Source: Bacteroidia bacterium (GTDB taxonomy: Bacteria; Bacteroidota; Bacteroidia; Bacteroidales; CAJPTX01). From it: a stretch of 44,609 nt of DNA. Of the stretch, positions 8,207 through 17,400 are shown piece by piece; position 1 is the stretch's first letter, and the number at the start of each line of letters is the position of its first letter. Both the position numbers and the translations under genes were made by a program. The stretch is from positions 1 through 44,609 of the forward strand of contig CAJPTC010000023.1 in NCBI GenBank assembly GCA_905373475.1. The letters run 5' to 3'. Below the pieces are notes generated by a model. That model was given only the letters and a program-made list of their open reading frames with translations, had not been told where the DNA came from and ran no database searches.

Positions 8207-8845
8207 ATGGACGAACAAGAATATGGGTCGCAGCTACTCTCGGAGGCTGTGAACGCCTTGTGCAAACTTCCTGGCGTGGGGAAGCGCACTGCTATGCGCT
8301 ATATTCTCAGCCTACAGATGCGCCCTATCGCCGAGCAACAAGAGTTTATCTCCAGCATTCAGAGCTTCATCTCGGAGGTGCAACGTTGCCCGCTCTGCAA
8401 CAACTTCTCAGATGACGGTCAGCCTTGTGCACTCTGCACCGACAAGAGAAGAGACCCCGCGCTACTCTGCGTTGTGGCCGACGTCCGCGCACTTATTGCA
8501 ATACACCAAGCCAATGTTTTTCAAGGGGGCTTTTTTGTTTTGGGAAGCCTTATTAACCCTCTGAAAGGAATAGGCCCCGATCAACTCCCCTTTACGCAAC
8601 TTAACAACCGCATCAAGTTAGGCGTAGAGGAGATTATATTCGCCTTCCCCAACAGTGTTGATGCCGATCTTACGGTTCTTTTTCTACAAAAGAAACTACA
8701 AGACACCCCTGTTAGAATCAGCGTATTGGCACGAGGCATCCCCTTCGGGAATTCGGTCGAACAGACAGACGATACAACCATTTCGCTCGCTTTTGACAAA
8801 CGCACCCTCATAGCCGACCCTATGCATACAGATAATGCCCGCTAA
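8207..8845 (+). CDS. recR: Recombination mediator protein RecR
   Basis: The 212-residue product is a full-length RecR, which acts with RecO (and RecF) to load RecA on gapped DNA. The order of domains is a helix-hairpin-helix (LPGVGKRTAMR, about 21-31), a four-cysteine zinc finger (C61, C64, C74, C77), a Toprim domain starting at LLCVVAD, and the signature PLKGIGPDQL (118-127). The ATG at 8207 is chosen because a -7 box at 8172-8179 lies over the longer reading frame and because the resulting N-terminus has the usual RecR length; an in-frame ATG at 8189 is possible. It starts a plus-strand run that continues with a TPR protein 22 nt downstream. Confidence 0.95.
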   Translation: MDEQEYGSQLLSEAVNALCKLPGVGKRTAMRYILSLQMRPIAEQQEFISSIQSFISEVQRCPLCNNFSDDGQPCALCTDKRRDPALLCVVADVRALIAIHQANVFQGGFFVLGSLINPLKGIGPDQLPFTQLNNRIKLGVEEIIFAFPNSVDADLTVLFLQKKLQDTPVRISVLARGIPFGNSVEQTDDTTISLAFDKRTLIADPMHTDNAR

Positions 8846-8867
8846 CCACCAAAGAGAAGCTCCGAAC

Positions 8868-9638
8868 ATGAAAAAAACGCATCTTCTACTCGCCTCTCAT
8901 TACACCCGAATGGTAACATTTGCCATGCTTATGGCGGCACTCTTTGCCCCCATGTACTTACAAGCACAGGATCTGTCCGATTTGCAACTCGCCCAGCAGG
9001 CTTTTATGGCAGAAGACCTACATAGTGCTAAAAAATATTTTGAGCGTGCCTATAAAGCAGATCCAACCGATACAATCGTACTCTTCGGACTCGCCGAGAC
9101 CTACATACGCATGCAAGAAGCCGCGGATGCCGAAGAGTTCATAACCAAGGCGCTTAAGGCAAATCCAAACCTCGCCCCCCTTTACTTAAAACTTGGCATT
9201 GCCTTGAATATGCGCAACAAGTTCAAGAAGTCTGAGGAAGCTTTTGTGCGGGCAGACGAACTAATGAGCAAGGAAGATCCGCTCCGTCAGACGCTTTATG
9301 TAAACTATGGTATCGCTCTCATAGGGCAGCAACAACTTAAAGAGGCGCTGCCTTGGTTCGATAAAGTACTTGTTCTAAACCCACGCAATGCAACAGCCTA
9401 CAACTACAAGGGGGCAACACTCTATCGTCTGGAGGAATATGATTCGGCGTTGCGGGCTTTCAATTTGTCACTCGATATCGATCTGCAAAACCCCATCACG
9501 CTCTACAACCGCGCTATGGTATACACCAAACTGGAAGACTACAACAACGCATGTCTCGATTTTCACGCAGCATGCCGCAAGGGGAACATCAATGCGTGCA
9601 AACAGATCTTGCTAATTTGCAAACAGAAACCACAATAA
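8868..9638 (+). CDS. Exported tetratricopeptide-repeat protein
   Basis: The 256-residue product has a signal peptide ending LQA-Q (residues 1 to about 26) and then roughly five consecutive TPR units, visible as repeats of A-x-x-Y-F/L-x-x-A-x-x-x-x-P pattern (for example YFERAYKADPTDT, FITKALKANPNLA, FDKVLVLNPRNA). TPR proteins are scaffolds; nothing shows a partner or a catalytic role. The ATG at 8868 is preferred to one at 8835, which would overlap recR by 11 nt and add 11 residues before the signal peptide. Periplasmic location is inferred. It is probably in the recR transcript. Confidence 0.8.
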   Translation: MKKTHLLLASHYTRMVTFAMLMAALFAPMYLQAQDLSDLQLAQQAFMAEDLHSAKKYFERAYKADPTDTIVLFGLAETYIRMQEAADAEEFITKALKANPNLAPLYLKLGIALNMRNKFKKSEEAFVRADELMSKEDPLRQTLYVNYGIALIGQQQLKEALPWFDKVLVLNPRNATAYNYKGATLYRLEEYDSALRAFNLSLDIDLQNPITLYNRAMVYTKLEDYNNACLDFHAACRKGNINACKQILLICKQKPQ

Positions 9639-9714
9639 CCTAGCTGCACAACGCGCCGTTGCAATAGCCACAAAACCTTAGCACTTTAGTCTATTTTTTC
9701 GGAGGAATCTTACA

Positions 9715-11688
9715 ATGCGTGCCATCATTCTTGCTCTATTCCTTTTCCTTGCGACTTGGGTTCAGGCACAGGACGAGAGCGCACGCGCTTACTTCGATTA
9801 TGCAACCACCGACTTCGAACACGGAGCTGTGGTTACTCTACGTGGGAGGACGGAATTTTACTGGAACGAACTACTAACCCCCAACGATTTCCGACGCGCT
9901 CGGCACAACAAACCCATGTCCATCAGCCTGCCTAGTTCATGGACGGAGCTAGAACTCGGAGGTCGGAACTTATCTCCACACGGTTGTGCCACTTATCGTT
10001 TCGCACTTGTAGTACCTCGTTTAGAGAACGGGCGAGAATATGCTCTCTATCTTCCTCTGGAATACTCGAGCTACCGTCTTTGGGTTAATGGCGAACAACT
10101 TGTAAACGTGGGCAAAGTAGCCAATAACCCCTACGATGCCCAAGCAAGTCCGCAATATTCGCTGATACCCATACGCAACAAAATCCGCAGTGTAGATACG
10201 CTGGAGTTTATTATACAAGTAGCCAACTACCGTTTCCCCGAATCGGGATTAGTAGCTCCTATGCGCTTCGGCGCACAGGAGACGGTAGCAAATCAGCATC
10301 TCGCGTTACTTAATTTTGACGTTCTCACCATCGGCGCTCTTCTCCTTTTGGCTTTAGCCACTGCCCTGCTTTATCGTGCACGGCGCGAGAGCCAGTCGCC
10401 TCTTTGGTTTGCCTTGGGAGCGCTACTTGCCGCATTACGTATAGCTCTTGGCGAGTCCGATCTTCTGATGCGCTGGCTCCCTTCGCTTATTACCTGGACG
10501 TCGTATCACAAAGCGCTCTACCTCGTTTCTGTCGGTGCAGCCATGACCTTTTTACTCTTCATGCATTGCCGCTATCGGAAACGGTTGAAAGATGTCTACG
10601 TGCACTGGACTATGGTCGTTGGGTTGGCCTTATGTATTTTCATCGCCGCGTCGCCCGTATCTGTCTTTACCTCGTTCCGTAGCCTAGTATACCTGTACGT
10701 ACTGGCTCTATTCTGTCTTGCCATAGTTCGTATCCTCGCCTTTTCGCTCAAGGAGCGAGGAATTGTTGTGATTATAGTAGGAGCAACCACGCTTCTTACC
10801 TGCATTATACTCAATGTATTACAGTACTTCCTCAAGTTCGAGAGTTTCTTCCCTTACGTTACGTTTGGTATCTCGATTTTCCTACTCTGTACTACCTACG
10901 CCGTAATTCGCGATTTTACCATTTTGGCTCGTGCCAACGCTAAGTTTAGAAACCAAGCCAACGTGGTTCGCTACGATTTCGAGAATAAAATCAAGCAATT
11001 AAAACTAGAGAATGAACAACAGCAGCGCCGTTTTGCAGCCGAACAGTTGGAACAGCGGCAACAAGTATGGGTAGACAGCGGCATTGCAATGCTCTCTACC
11101 CTAATGGCGCAGAATCAGAATAACCTTAAACAACTATGTGAACAAACGCTCGCGCGCCTTACTAAATACATGCGGGTGAATGCGGCAATACTCTACGTGG
11201 CGCGTGTAGATCTCGAGACGCATACCATGAAGCTCTACATGCAAGCGAACTTTGGGCTTACACGGGAGCAAATAGAGAAATACACTGTACTCGACGAAGA
11301 TCAGGGACTGATTGGTGCATGCTACCGCGACAATACATTTCAACACATCTCGAACCTGCCCGAGGGGTTCATCAAGATTAGCTCGGGGCTCGGGGAGTGT
11401 ACGCCACCCGCCCTGTTACTTATGCCTTTGCAGAGTACGGCAGGAGTTGTTGGAGTGCTAGAACTCGGACGCTTTGAAGATTTTCAGGAATACGAAGTAA
11501 CATTTATCAAACGTATCGCCGTTATTCTAGCAAACAACCTGATTCATACCAAGAACAACGAAGACTATCTCGTTGCCATGAGCAATCTCAACGAGGAGAT
11601 AAAACATCTCAACCAACAAATAGAGAACCAAAATAGCTACCGAGAGCAACTGGAAGCAGAACTAGAGGAGTATCGGCGAGAGAACTAG
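9715..11688 (+). CDS. 7TM sensor protein with GAF domain and coiled coils (7TMR-DISM type)
   Basis: The 657-residue product has a signal peptide (1-19, VQA-Q), an extracellular beta-sandwich resembling the 7TMR-DISM sensor/sugar-binding fold (about 25-190, with YALYLPLEYSSYRLWVNGE), seven membrane segments (about 200-400), a coiled coil (410-455), a GAF-like domain (about 470-612) and a second coiled coil running to the end. There is no kinase, cyclase or phosphatase domain, so the output must go through a partner binding the coiled coil or GAF domain. A GGAGGAA ribosome site lies 7-13 nt before the ATG. Ligand and partner are unknown. Confidence 0.75.
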   Translation: MRAIILALFLFLATWVQAQDESARAYFDYATTDFEHGAVVTLRGRTEFYWNELLTPNDFRRARHNKPMSISLPSSWTELELGGRNLSPHGCATYRFALVVPRLENGREYALYLPLEYSSYRLWVNGEQLVNVGKVANNPYDAQASPQYSLIPIRNKIRSVDTLEFIIQVANYRFPESGLVAPMRFGAQETVANQHLALLNFDVLTIGALLLLALATALLYRARRESQSPLWFALGALLAALRIALGESDLLMRWLPSLITWTSYHKALYLVSVGAAMTFLLFMHCRYRKRLKDVYVHWTMVVGLALCIFIAASPVSVFTSFRSLVYLYVLALFCLAIVRILAFSLKERGIVVIIVGATTLLTCIILNVLQYFLKFESFFPYVTFGISIFLLCTTYAVIRDFTILARANAKFRNQANVVRYDFENKIKQLKLENEQQQRRFAAEQLEQRQQVWVDSGIAMLSTLMAQNQNNLKQLCEQTLARLTKYMRVNAAILYVARVDLETHTMKLYMQANFGLTREQIEKYTVLDEDQGLIGACYRDNTFQHISNLPEGFIKISSGLGECTPPALLLMPLQSTAGVVGVLELGRFEDFQEYEVTFIKRIAVILANNLIHTKNNEDYLVAMSNLNEEIKHLNQQIENQNSYREQLEAELEEYRREN

Positions 11689-11698
11689 TCGGAACAAA

Positions 11699-11983
11699 AT
11701 GGTAAACGCAAAGAGGAGAATAAACAACGCAAACAACAAACTGCTACGGAGTAGGAGCTATTCCTGCGCGGCGCAGCTTCAGGGGCTTGGGTACTCGTTC
11801 CTGCTCGCAGTACTGGTAGTTTGCTCATTGCTGTCCTTCTCCTGTGGGAGTTCGCGCCCAACCAAACGTTCCGCAAGCACGGGTAGGAAATATAAACCAC
11901 TCAAATGCCCATGTAAACGAACCGCATTCCCTCTTGCGGATGAGCATTTTACAATTCAATCAGACCCTTGCGAAAGCCGCTAA
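11699..11983 (+). CDS. Small putative lipoprotein, unknown function
   Basis: A 94-residue reading frame sits 10 nt after the 7TM gene and 25 nt before gpsA on the same strand, which fits a real gene in an operon. A basic N-terminus of about 30 residues precedes a hydrophobic stretch (GYSFLLAVLVVCSLLSF) and then a lipobox-like L-S-F-S-C-G. The mature part is short, basic and has further cysteines (KCPC). The N-terminal basic stretch is long for a lipoprotein signal. It has no recognised family. An overlapping minus-strand frame (11685-11900) was judged a shadow. Confidence 0.5.
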   Translation: MVNAKRRINNANNKLLRSRSYSCAAQLQGLGYSFLLAVLVVCSLLSFSCGSSRPTKRSASTGRKYKPLKCPCKRTAFPLADEHFTIQSDPCESR

Positions 11984-12008
11984 AGGCTGGTAACAAACTT
12001 AAAGTCGG

Positions 12009-12995
12009 ATGAAGAGGATTGGTGTAATAGGAGGCGGTAGCTGGGCTACGGCAATTGTAAAAATTCTGTTGGAGAATTGCCCACAAGTTGGGTGGTATGT
12101 GCGCAATACGCAGACACGGGAGTCGCTACGCACCGAAGGGCTTAACCCAAACTACCTGAGCGACGTTCATTTTAATACCGAGCAAATTTGCCTGTACGAC
12201 GATATCAATGAACTAGTGGCAGCTTCCGAGATCGTTTTTATGGTTGTACCCTCAGCCTTTCTGGCAGAATGGTTAAAACCTCTAACAGCCGACCTAACAC
12301 ACGCCTTTGTAGTAACCTCCATCAAGGGGATTGTGCCCGAACACCACCTTACTCCGTCGGAATATTTGAAGCAACAATTCGGCGTTAGCTACTCGCAGAT
12401 GGGCGTCGTGAGCGGTCCGTGTCATGCGGAGGAAGTAGCACTGGAGCGCCTTTCCTACCTCACCGTGAGTTGTAAAGAGACCGAGCAGGCTAGTTATATC
12501 AGCAGTTTACTACGGTCGGACTACATTCGCACCATCGAAGGGCAGGATATTTATGGCACTGAGTATAGCGCCATTCTGAAGAATATTTATGCAGTTGCCG
12601 CAGGCGTATGTCATGGCATGGGATTCGGAGACAACTTTCAAGCTGTGCTGATTAGCAATGCACAGGACGAAATTACCCGTTTCCTTAACCTCTCCTATCC
12701 CGCAGAGCGAAACACAAATACCTCAGCTTACCTCGGCGACCTCCTTGTTACATGCTACTCGCAATTCAGTCGTAACCGCACATTTGGTACGATGATAGGC
12801 AAAGGGTACAGCGTACGTTCTGCGCAACTGGAGATGAAAATGGTAGCCGAAGGTTACTACGCCACAGCAGGGCTACACGCCATCAATCAGGAGCATGGCA
12901 TCAGCATGCCGATTGCCGAAACGATGTACCATATCCTTTACGAAGGAAAAAGCGTTCAACGCGAGATGCGCACTCTACTAACACAGCTGTGTTAG
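12009..12995 (+). CDS. gpsA: NAD(P)H-dependent glycerol-3-phosphate dehydrogenase
   Basis: This 328-residue protein reduces dihydroxyacetone phosphate to sn-glycerol-3-phosphate for phospholipid synthesis. The Rossmann motif IGGGSWATAI opens the protein. Later landmarks are VSGPCHAEEVA, the catalytic-lysine segment AILKNIYAVAAG and GLGDL-like AYLGDLLVTCYS, followed by the GxxVRxAQ-like YSVRSAQLEM. Length is normal for the family. It lies between a small lipoprotein and pgi on the same strand; a 102-bp gap before pgi shows no clear promoter. Confidence 0.95.
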   Translation: MKRIGVIGGGSWATAIVKILLENCPQVGWYVRNTQTRESLRTEGLNPNYLSDVHFNTEQICLYDDINELVAASEIVFMVVPSAFLAEWLKPLTADLTHAFVVTSIKGIVPEHHLTPSEYLKQQFGVSYSQMGVVSGPCHAEEVALERLSYLTVSCKETEQASYISSLLRSDYIRTIEGQDIYGTEYSAILKNIYAVAAGVCHGMGFGDNFQAVLISNAQDEITRFLNLSYPAERNTNTSAYLGDLLVTCYSQFSRNRTFGTMIGKGYSVRSAQLEMKMVAEGYYATAGLHAINQEHGISMPIAETMYHILYEGKSVQREMRTLLTQLC

Positions 12996-13097
12996 AAAAC
13001 AGGGTGCGCTGACTCTCGGCGAAACTACAGGCAACTTGTAGAAATCCTGCCATCAGCAATTGATTTACCAACTCGTAGAACATCTAGCACTCTCATC

Positions 13098-14387
13098 ATG
13101 GAAAAAACAGCATTACGTTTAGCATTCCAGACTCCACTGGATGGTCGTCTGAAAGAGGAATATAACTCCCTATTGCAGGCTTCTCGGCAGCATCTTCAAG
13201 AAATCCAAGAAAAGCGCTGCTTGGGGGCAGATTTCCTCGGTTGGTATACATTGCCAAACGAATTGGAACGTGAAATAGCCTCGGTGCAGACCATTGCTCA
13301 AACCTTGGTTAACTACGATGCGGTGGTTGTCATTGGCATTGGCGGTTCGTATCTCGGCGCATTGGCACTGGCTGAGGCGCTGGAGGAACAAAAGGAAGGA
13401 ATGCAGCCCGAACTCATATTCCTCGGTTTTAGCCTTTGTGCCGACTATATGGCAAACCAACTGGCGCGTCTGAAGGAAAAGAACTATGCCGTGGTGGTTA
13501 TTTCCAAATCGGGCACTACAACAGAACCCGCAATCGCTTTTCGGTTAATACTCGCCGCCCTCAAGCAGAGCGCTAACGGATATTCGCCAGAACGCATTGT
13601 AGCAATTACCGATGCAAAACGCGGTACACTACACGACCTTGCTGAACGCGAAGGCATTCGCCGTCTTGTTATCCCCGACAACGTTGGGGGGCGCTATTCG
13701 GCACTTACCCCTGTGGGACTACTTCCGCTAGCTATCGCAGGCTACGATATCGTTGCACTGGTTGAGGGGGCTAAAGCCGCATTCGGTGCTTTGCAAATGG
13801 CTGACCCTAATACGAATCTGGCGATGCAGTATGCGGCATGGCGCAATCTGTGGTATAAAGAGGGGCGCAGCCTTGAGGTACTGGCTATGTATTCGCCCTA
13901 CATGCGGAGTTTTGGGGAATGGTACAAACAACTCTACGGAGAAAGTGAAGGGAAAAACGGGGGGGGCGTATTCCCGACCTCTGTATGTAACACAACCGAC
14001 CTTCATTCGCTAGGGCAATTCTTGCAAGAGGGTACTTCCCTATTTTTCGAGACACATCTCTTTTTTGAAAAAGCCAACCATTCGCTCTCAGTCATGCAGC
14101 TTGACGGAATTGCAGATGGGCTCGAATATTTAGTAGGAAAGGATTTACACGAAATAAACCGAGCAGCCGCTCAGGCAACAGCGGCAGCGCACGAAGCCCA
14201 TGCAATACCTACAGCGTTTCTACACGTACCCCTTCGCAACGCCTATTGGCTGGGGTATCTGCTCTACTTCTGCGAGCTCAGCTGCGCACTTACAGTATTA
14301 CTGCAAGGCAACAACCCGTTCGATCAACCTGGTGTAGAACGCTACAAAAAGAACATGTTCCACCTGTTGGGAAAACCAGGCTTTTAA
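13098..14387 (+). CDS. pgi: Glucose-6-phosphate isomerase
   Basis: A 429-residue short-form phosphoglucose isomerase (Bacillus-like class rather than the 550-residue enterobacterial class). It interconverts glucose-6-phosphate and fructose-6-phosphate. Sugar-phosphate motifs are GIGGSYLG (80-87) and SKSGTTTE (136-143), and the C-terminal signature region includes EGKNGGGVFPTSV and TTDLHSLGQFLQEG. A short weak palindrome precedes the gene but I see no clear promoter. Pairing with gpsA links central carbon and lipid precursor supply. Confidence 0.96.
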   Translation: MEKTALRLAFQTPLDGRLKEEYNSLLQASRQHLQEIQEKRCLGADFLGWYTLPNELEREIASVQTIAQTLVNYDAVVVIGIGGSYLGALALAEALEEQKEGMQPELIFLGFSLCADYMANQLARLKEKNYAVVVISKSGTTTEPAIAFRLILAALKQSANGYSPERIVAITDAKRGTLHDLAEREGIRRLVIPDNVGGRYSALTPVGLLPLAIAGYDIVALVEGAKAAFGALQMADPNTNLAMQYAAWRNLWYKEGRSLEVLAMYSPYMRSFGEWYKQLYGESEGKNGGGVFPTSVCNTTDLHSLGQFLQEGTSLFFETHLFFEKANHSLSVMQLDGIADGLEYLVGKDLHEINRAAAQATAAAHEAHAIPTAFLHVPLRNAYWLGYLLYFCELSCALTVLLQGNNPFDQPGVERYKKNMFHLLGKPGF

Positions 14388-14489
14388 TGCACGAAGCTGT
14401 AAACAACACTATTTAAGCAGACATACAACGGAAGCCACTACTAGCAAGTCTTGAATAGAGAATAAGCTTACCCTCCTACTCAGCTTCTT

Positions 14490-17400
14490 ATGAATTTCCA
14501 CAGACTGCATTTTTTTGGGCGTTTTCTCGCTCGTGTTGTAATGTGGATACTCCTCGTCGTTGTATCGCTGTTTTTTACCCTTTATTTTCTCTTAGAGCAT
14601 ACAAATCTTGGCACTTATAGCGCCACAAAACTAACCTCGTGGCTAGAGCAGCGTTACGGGGTGCATATTGCCATAGAGCGTGTAGGGGTCAGACTCCCAG
14701 CAAGTCTAGAACTCCAGCAAACCGTAATCTACGACCTTCGTGGCGATACGTTACTCTGGGCGGCGCGCGCTTCAACATCGCTGATCGGATTTGCACAAGG
14801 GGGGCGTAGACTGCGCTTCGGGCGTACAGAATTGCACAGTGCACGGCTTAACCTACGCACCGACTCAACAGGGGTGATGAACCTAACCCAACTGCTCGAG
14901 CGTTTTAAGTCACCTACCCAAAAACAGGAGAAAAGCCCGTTCAAATTAACCATTGCACGCATTCTATTCTCCGATCTCCGTTTTTCCATGCAGCAAGCAA
15001 ACGCTACGGAGCTCCCTGGGCGCTTTTCGCCGCAGAATATCGATTTTCACGACATTGGCGGCGTAATAAAATACCTACAGGTTTCGGGCGACACGGTACG
15101 CATGGAAATACCGAAACTCGCCTTTCGCGAACGCTCTGGCTTTGCAGCCGAGCACTTCGAGACGCGAATGGTACTGTGCTCGCACTATATGCATTTTCAG
15201 AATATTCGGCTACAAGAACAAAACCAAGATATACAAGTACCCAATTTCCGAATGTCGTACGAAAGTTGGGCGAGTATGAAAGATTTTGTACACAACGTCT
15301 CTTTGCTTCTCGATATTCAACCCTCGGTACTCACCCCGCGCCTACTGAGCTATTTTATGCCCCTTCCCGCCGTTTCCGATTTCCCATTCCACGTGTCAGG
15401 TTACGCACGGGGGACAATAGCCTCTCTGCACATTCCGTATCTCAATGTGCACGCCGCAGATGTAACACACCTCTACGTACAAGGCAATCTCGAAGGATTA
15501 CCTAAAGTGCACGATGCTGTGGTAAACGTTACAGTGAAAGAATTTACCACCTCGCTTTCCGATGTCCGACAAGTGGTTAATGGAATGGGGCTAGCGCGTT
15601 TCAATATGCCCGCTTTTGCCGAGAAAGCAAACAATCTGACCTACAAGGGAGAGCTCGTGGGCTTCCTTGATGATTTCGTGGCATACGGTCGTATTAATTC
15701 TGACTTAGGCGATATTGGGGTAGACGTTTCGCTGCGTCTGGAAGAAAACGCGACCACCCATTTTGAGGGGCGAGTAGCAACCAAACGGCTACATATTGGC
15801 AAGTTACTCGACAACAAAGACTTAGGACGTACCGATCTTAGTGCCTCTATCAGCGGCGAAGTATCGCAACGAAGCGGTTTGAAGTCGCACACGAGGATGA
15901 CTATAGATAATCTCGAATTCCGAAACTACACCTATCACAAAATAGATGTTGACGGCTATATCACCCCAAAAAGTTATTCGGGAGAACTCGCAGTACGCGA
16001 TTCGTCTTTCCTTTTCAATTTTCAAGGCAACGTAGATTTTTCAGTGCCTGTACCCAAATTCCAGTTCTCCGCCTCAGCACAACGCATCGATTTGAGAAAA
16101 AATCATTGGTATGAGAAGGATTCTATCGCCCTACTCGCTTTCGAGGTCAGTGCCTTCTTTGAGGGACGAAAACTAGACGACCTTTTGGGTAACATTGCCT
16201 TCTCTCAACTCAGCTACACGAACCAGAATGGGACGGCACACCTCGACGGACTGCGTCTCACGGCTTTCAACGAAGGAGAAGGGAAATACATAACAGCCGA
16301 ATCATCTGCCTTCTACCTCTCTCTTTGGACAGATAGACGCTATGATCGTTTCATTCCCTCAATGCAAACTATGTTAGCCGAGCGTCTGCCAGCACTCTTT
16401 ACGCAACAAACCGTGCAAAAAAAGAAAGGGGAGGGAGTGCTACCGCAAGACGAAGTACAAGAACACGTACTATACCGCGCATCGCTCATTGCAGGCGAAA
16501 GTGAGGAACTCTTCTCTGTCTTCTTACCCAAACTATACATTGCTCCGCGTAGCGAGCTCAAGTTTGAGTACAATGCCACCATGCGCAAACTCGCTTTACG
16601 AATTAAGAGCGAACGTCTGGAATACAACAATCTGGAAGCAGCCGACCTAAACCTTGATGTACAGAACCTAGATAGTAGCGCACAGCTTGACCTCCAGATT
16701 AAACAGGGGCACGTAGCAAGTCTTGTGCTAGATAGTGTTTCTTTACAATCTACCTTGGCAGCCGACCAGTTGCGCACCACAATCGCCGCACATACTTCCG
16801 ACCTCGGAGGAGGGCAAATGAAACTGGATTCGGAAGCACAGTTCTATGCAATGGACGACGAAAAACCTACTCATGTTGTGTTACGCCTGCTACCATCGTT
16901 CCTACAGGTTCAGGATCGCGAATGGCGTTTTAGTCGTGCACGCATATATGCCGATACATCGTCTGTCGAAGTGCTCAACCTCAGTGCGCAATATCAGGAC
17001 AAACGTTTTAGTTTGGCAGGACGAGTTTCTCGTTATGAGAGTGATACCCTACGACTGGATCTAGACAACGTAGATCTCGCACCTCTTGCAGGGCTTTTAC
17101 CGCAGTACAAGCTAAAGGGCATTGTAAACGGGTATGTGGGCGTAGCTTCCCCCATTTCGCCACTAAATCTCTTAGGGCAGCTACAGCTCACAAATTTTGA
17201 GATAAACGGTACCTACATCGGCAGTTCCAATCTCTTGGTGCGCTGGGCTGGTGTTGAGAACCCGTTCCGACTCAATTTTGAGAATCGTCAGGTTGATGGA
17301 CACAAGGACATCGCTCTCAATGCCAAGTGGAGTTTGCAAGGCAAAGGGTTTGACGGTACGCTCCGTCTGGACAGGTGCAAGCTGCAACTCCTTGACCTTT

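Noticed and set aside
11685..11900. Minus-strand frame opposite the small lipoprotein gene
   Set aside because: No promoter box and no domain; strand opposite to the surrounding operon.
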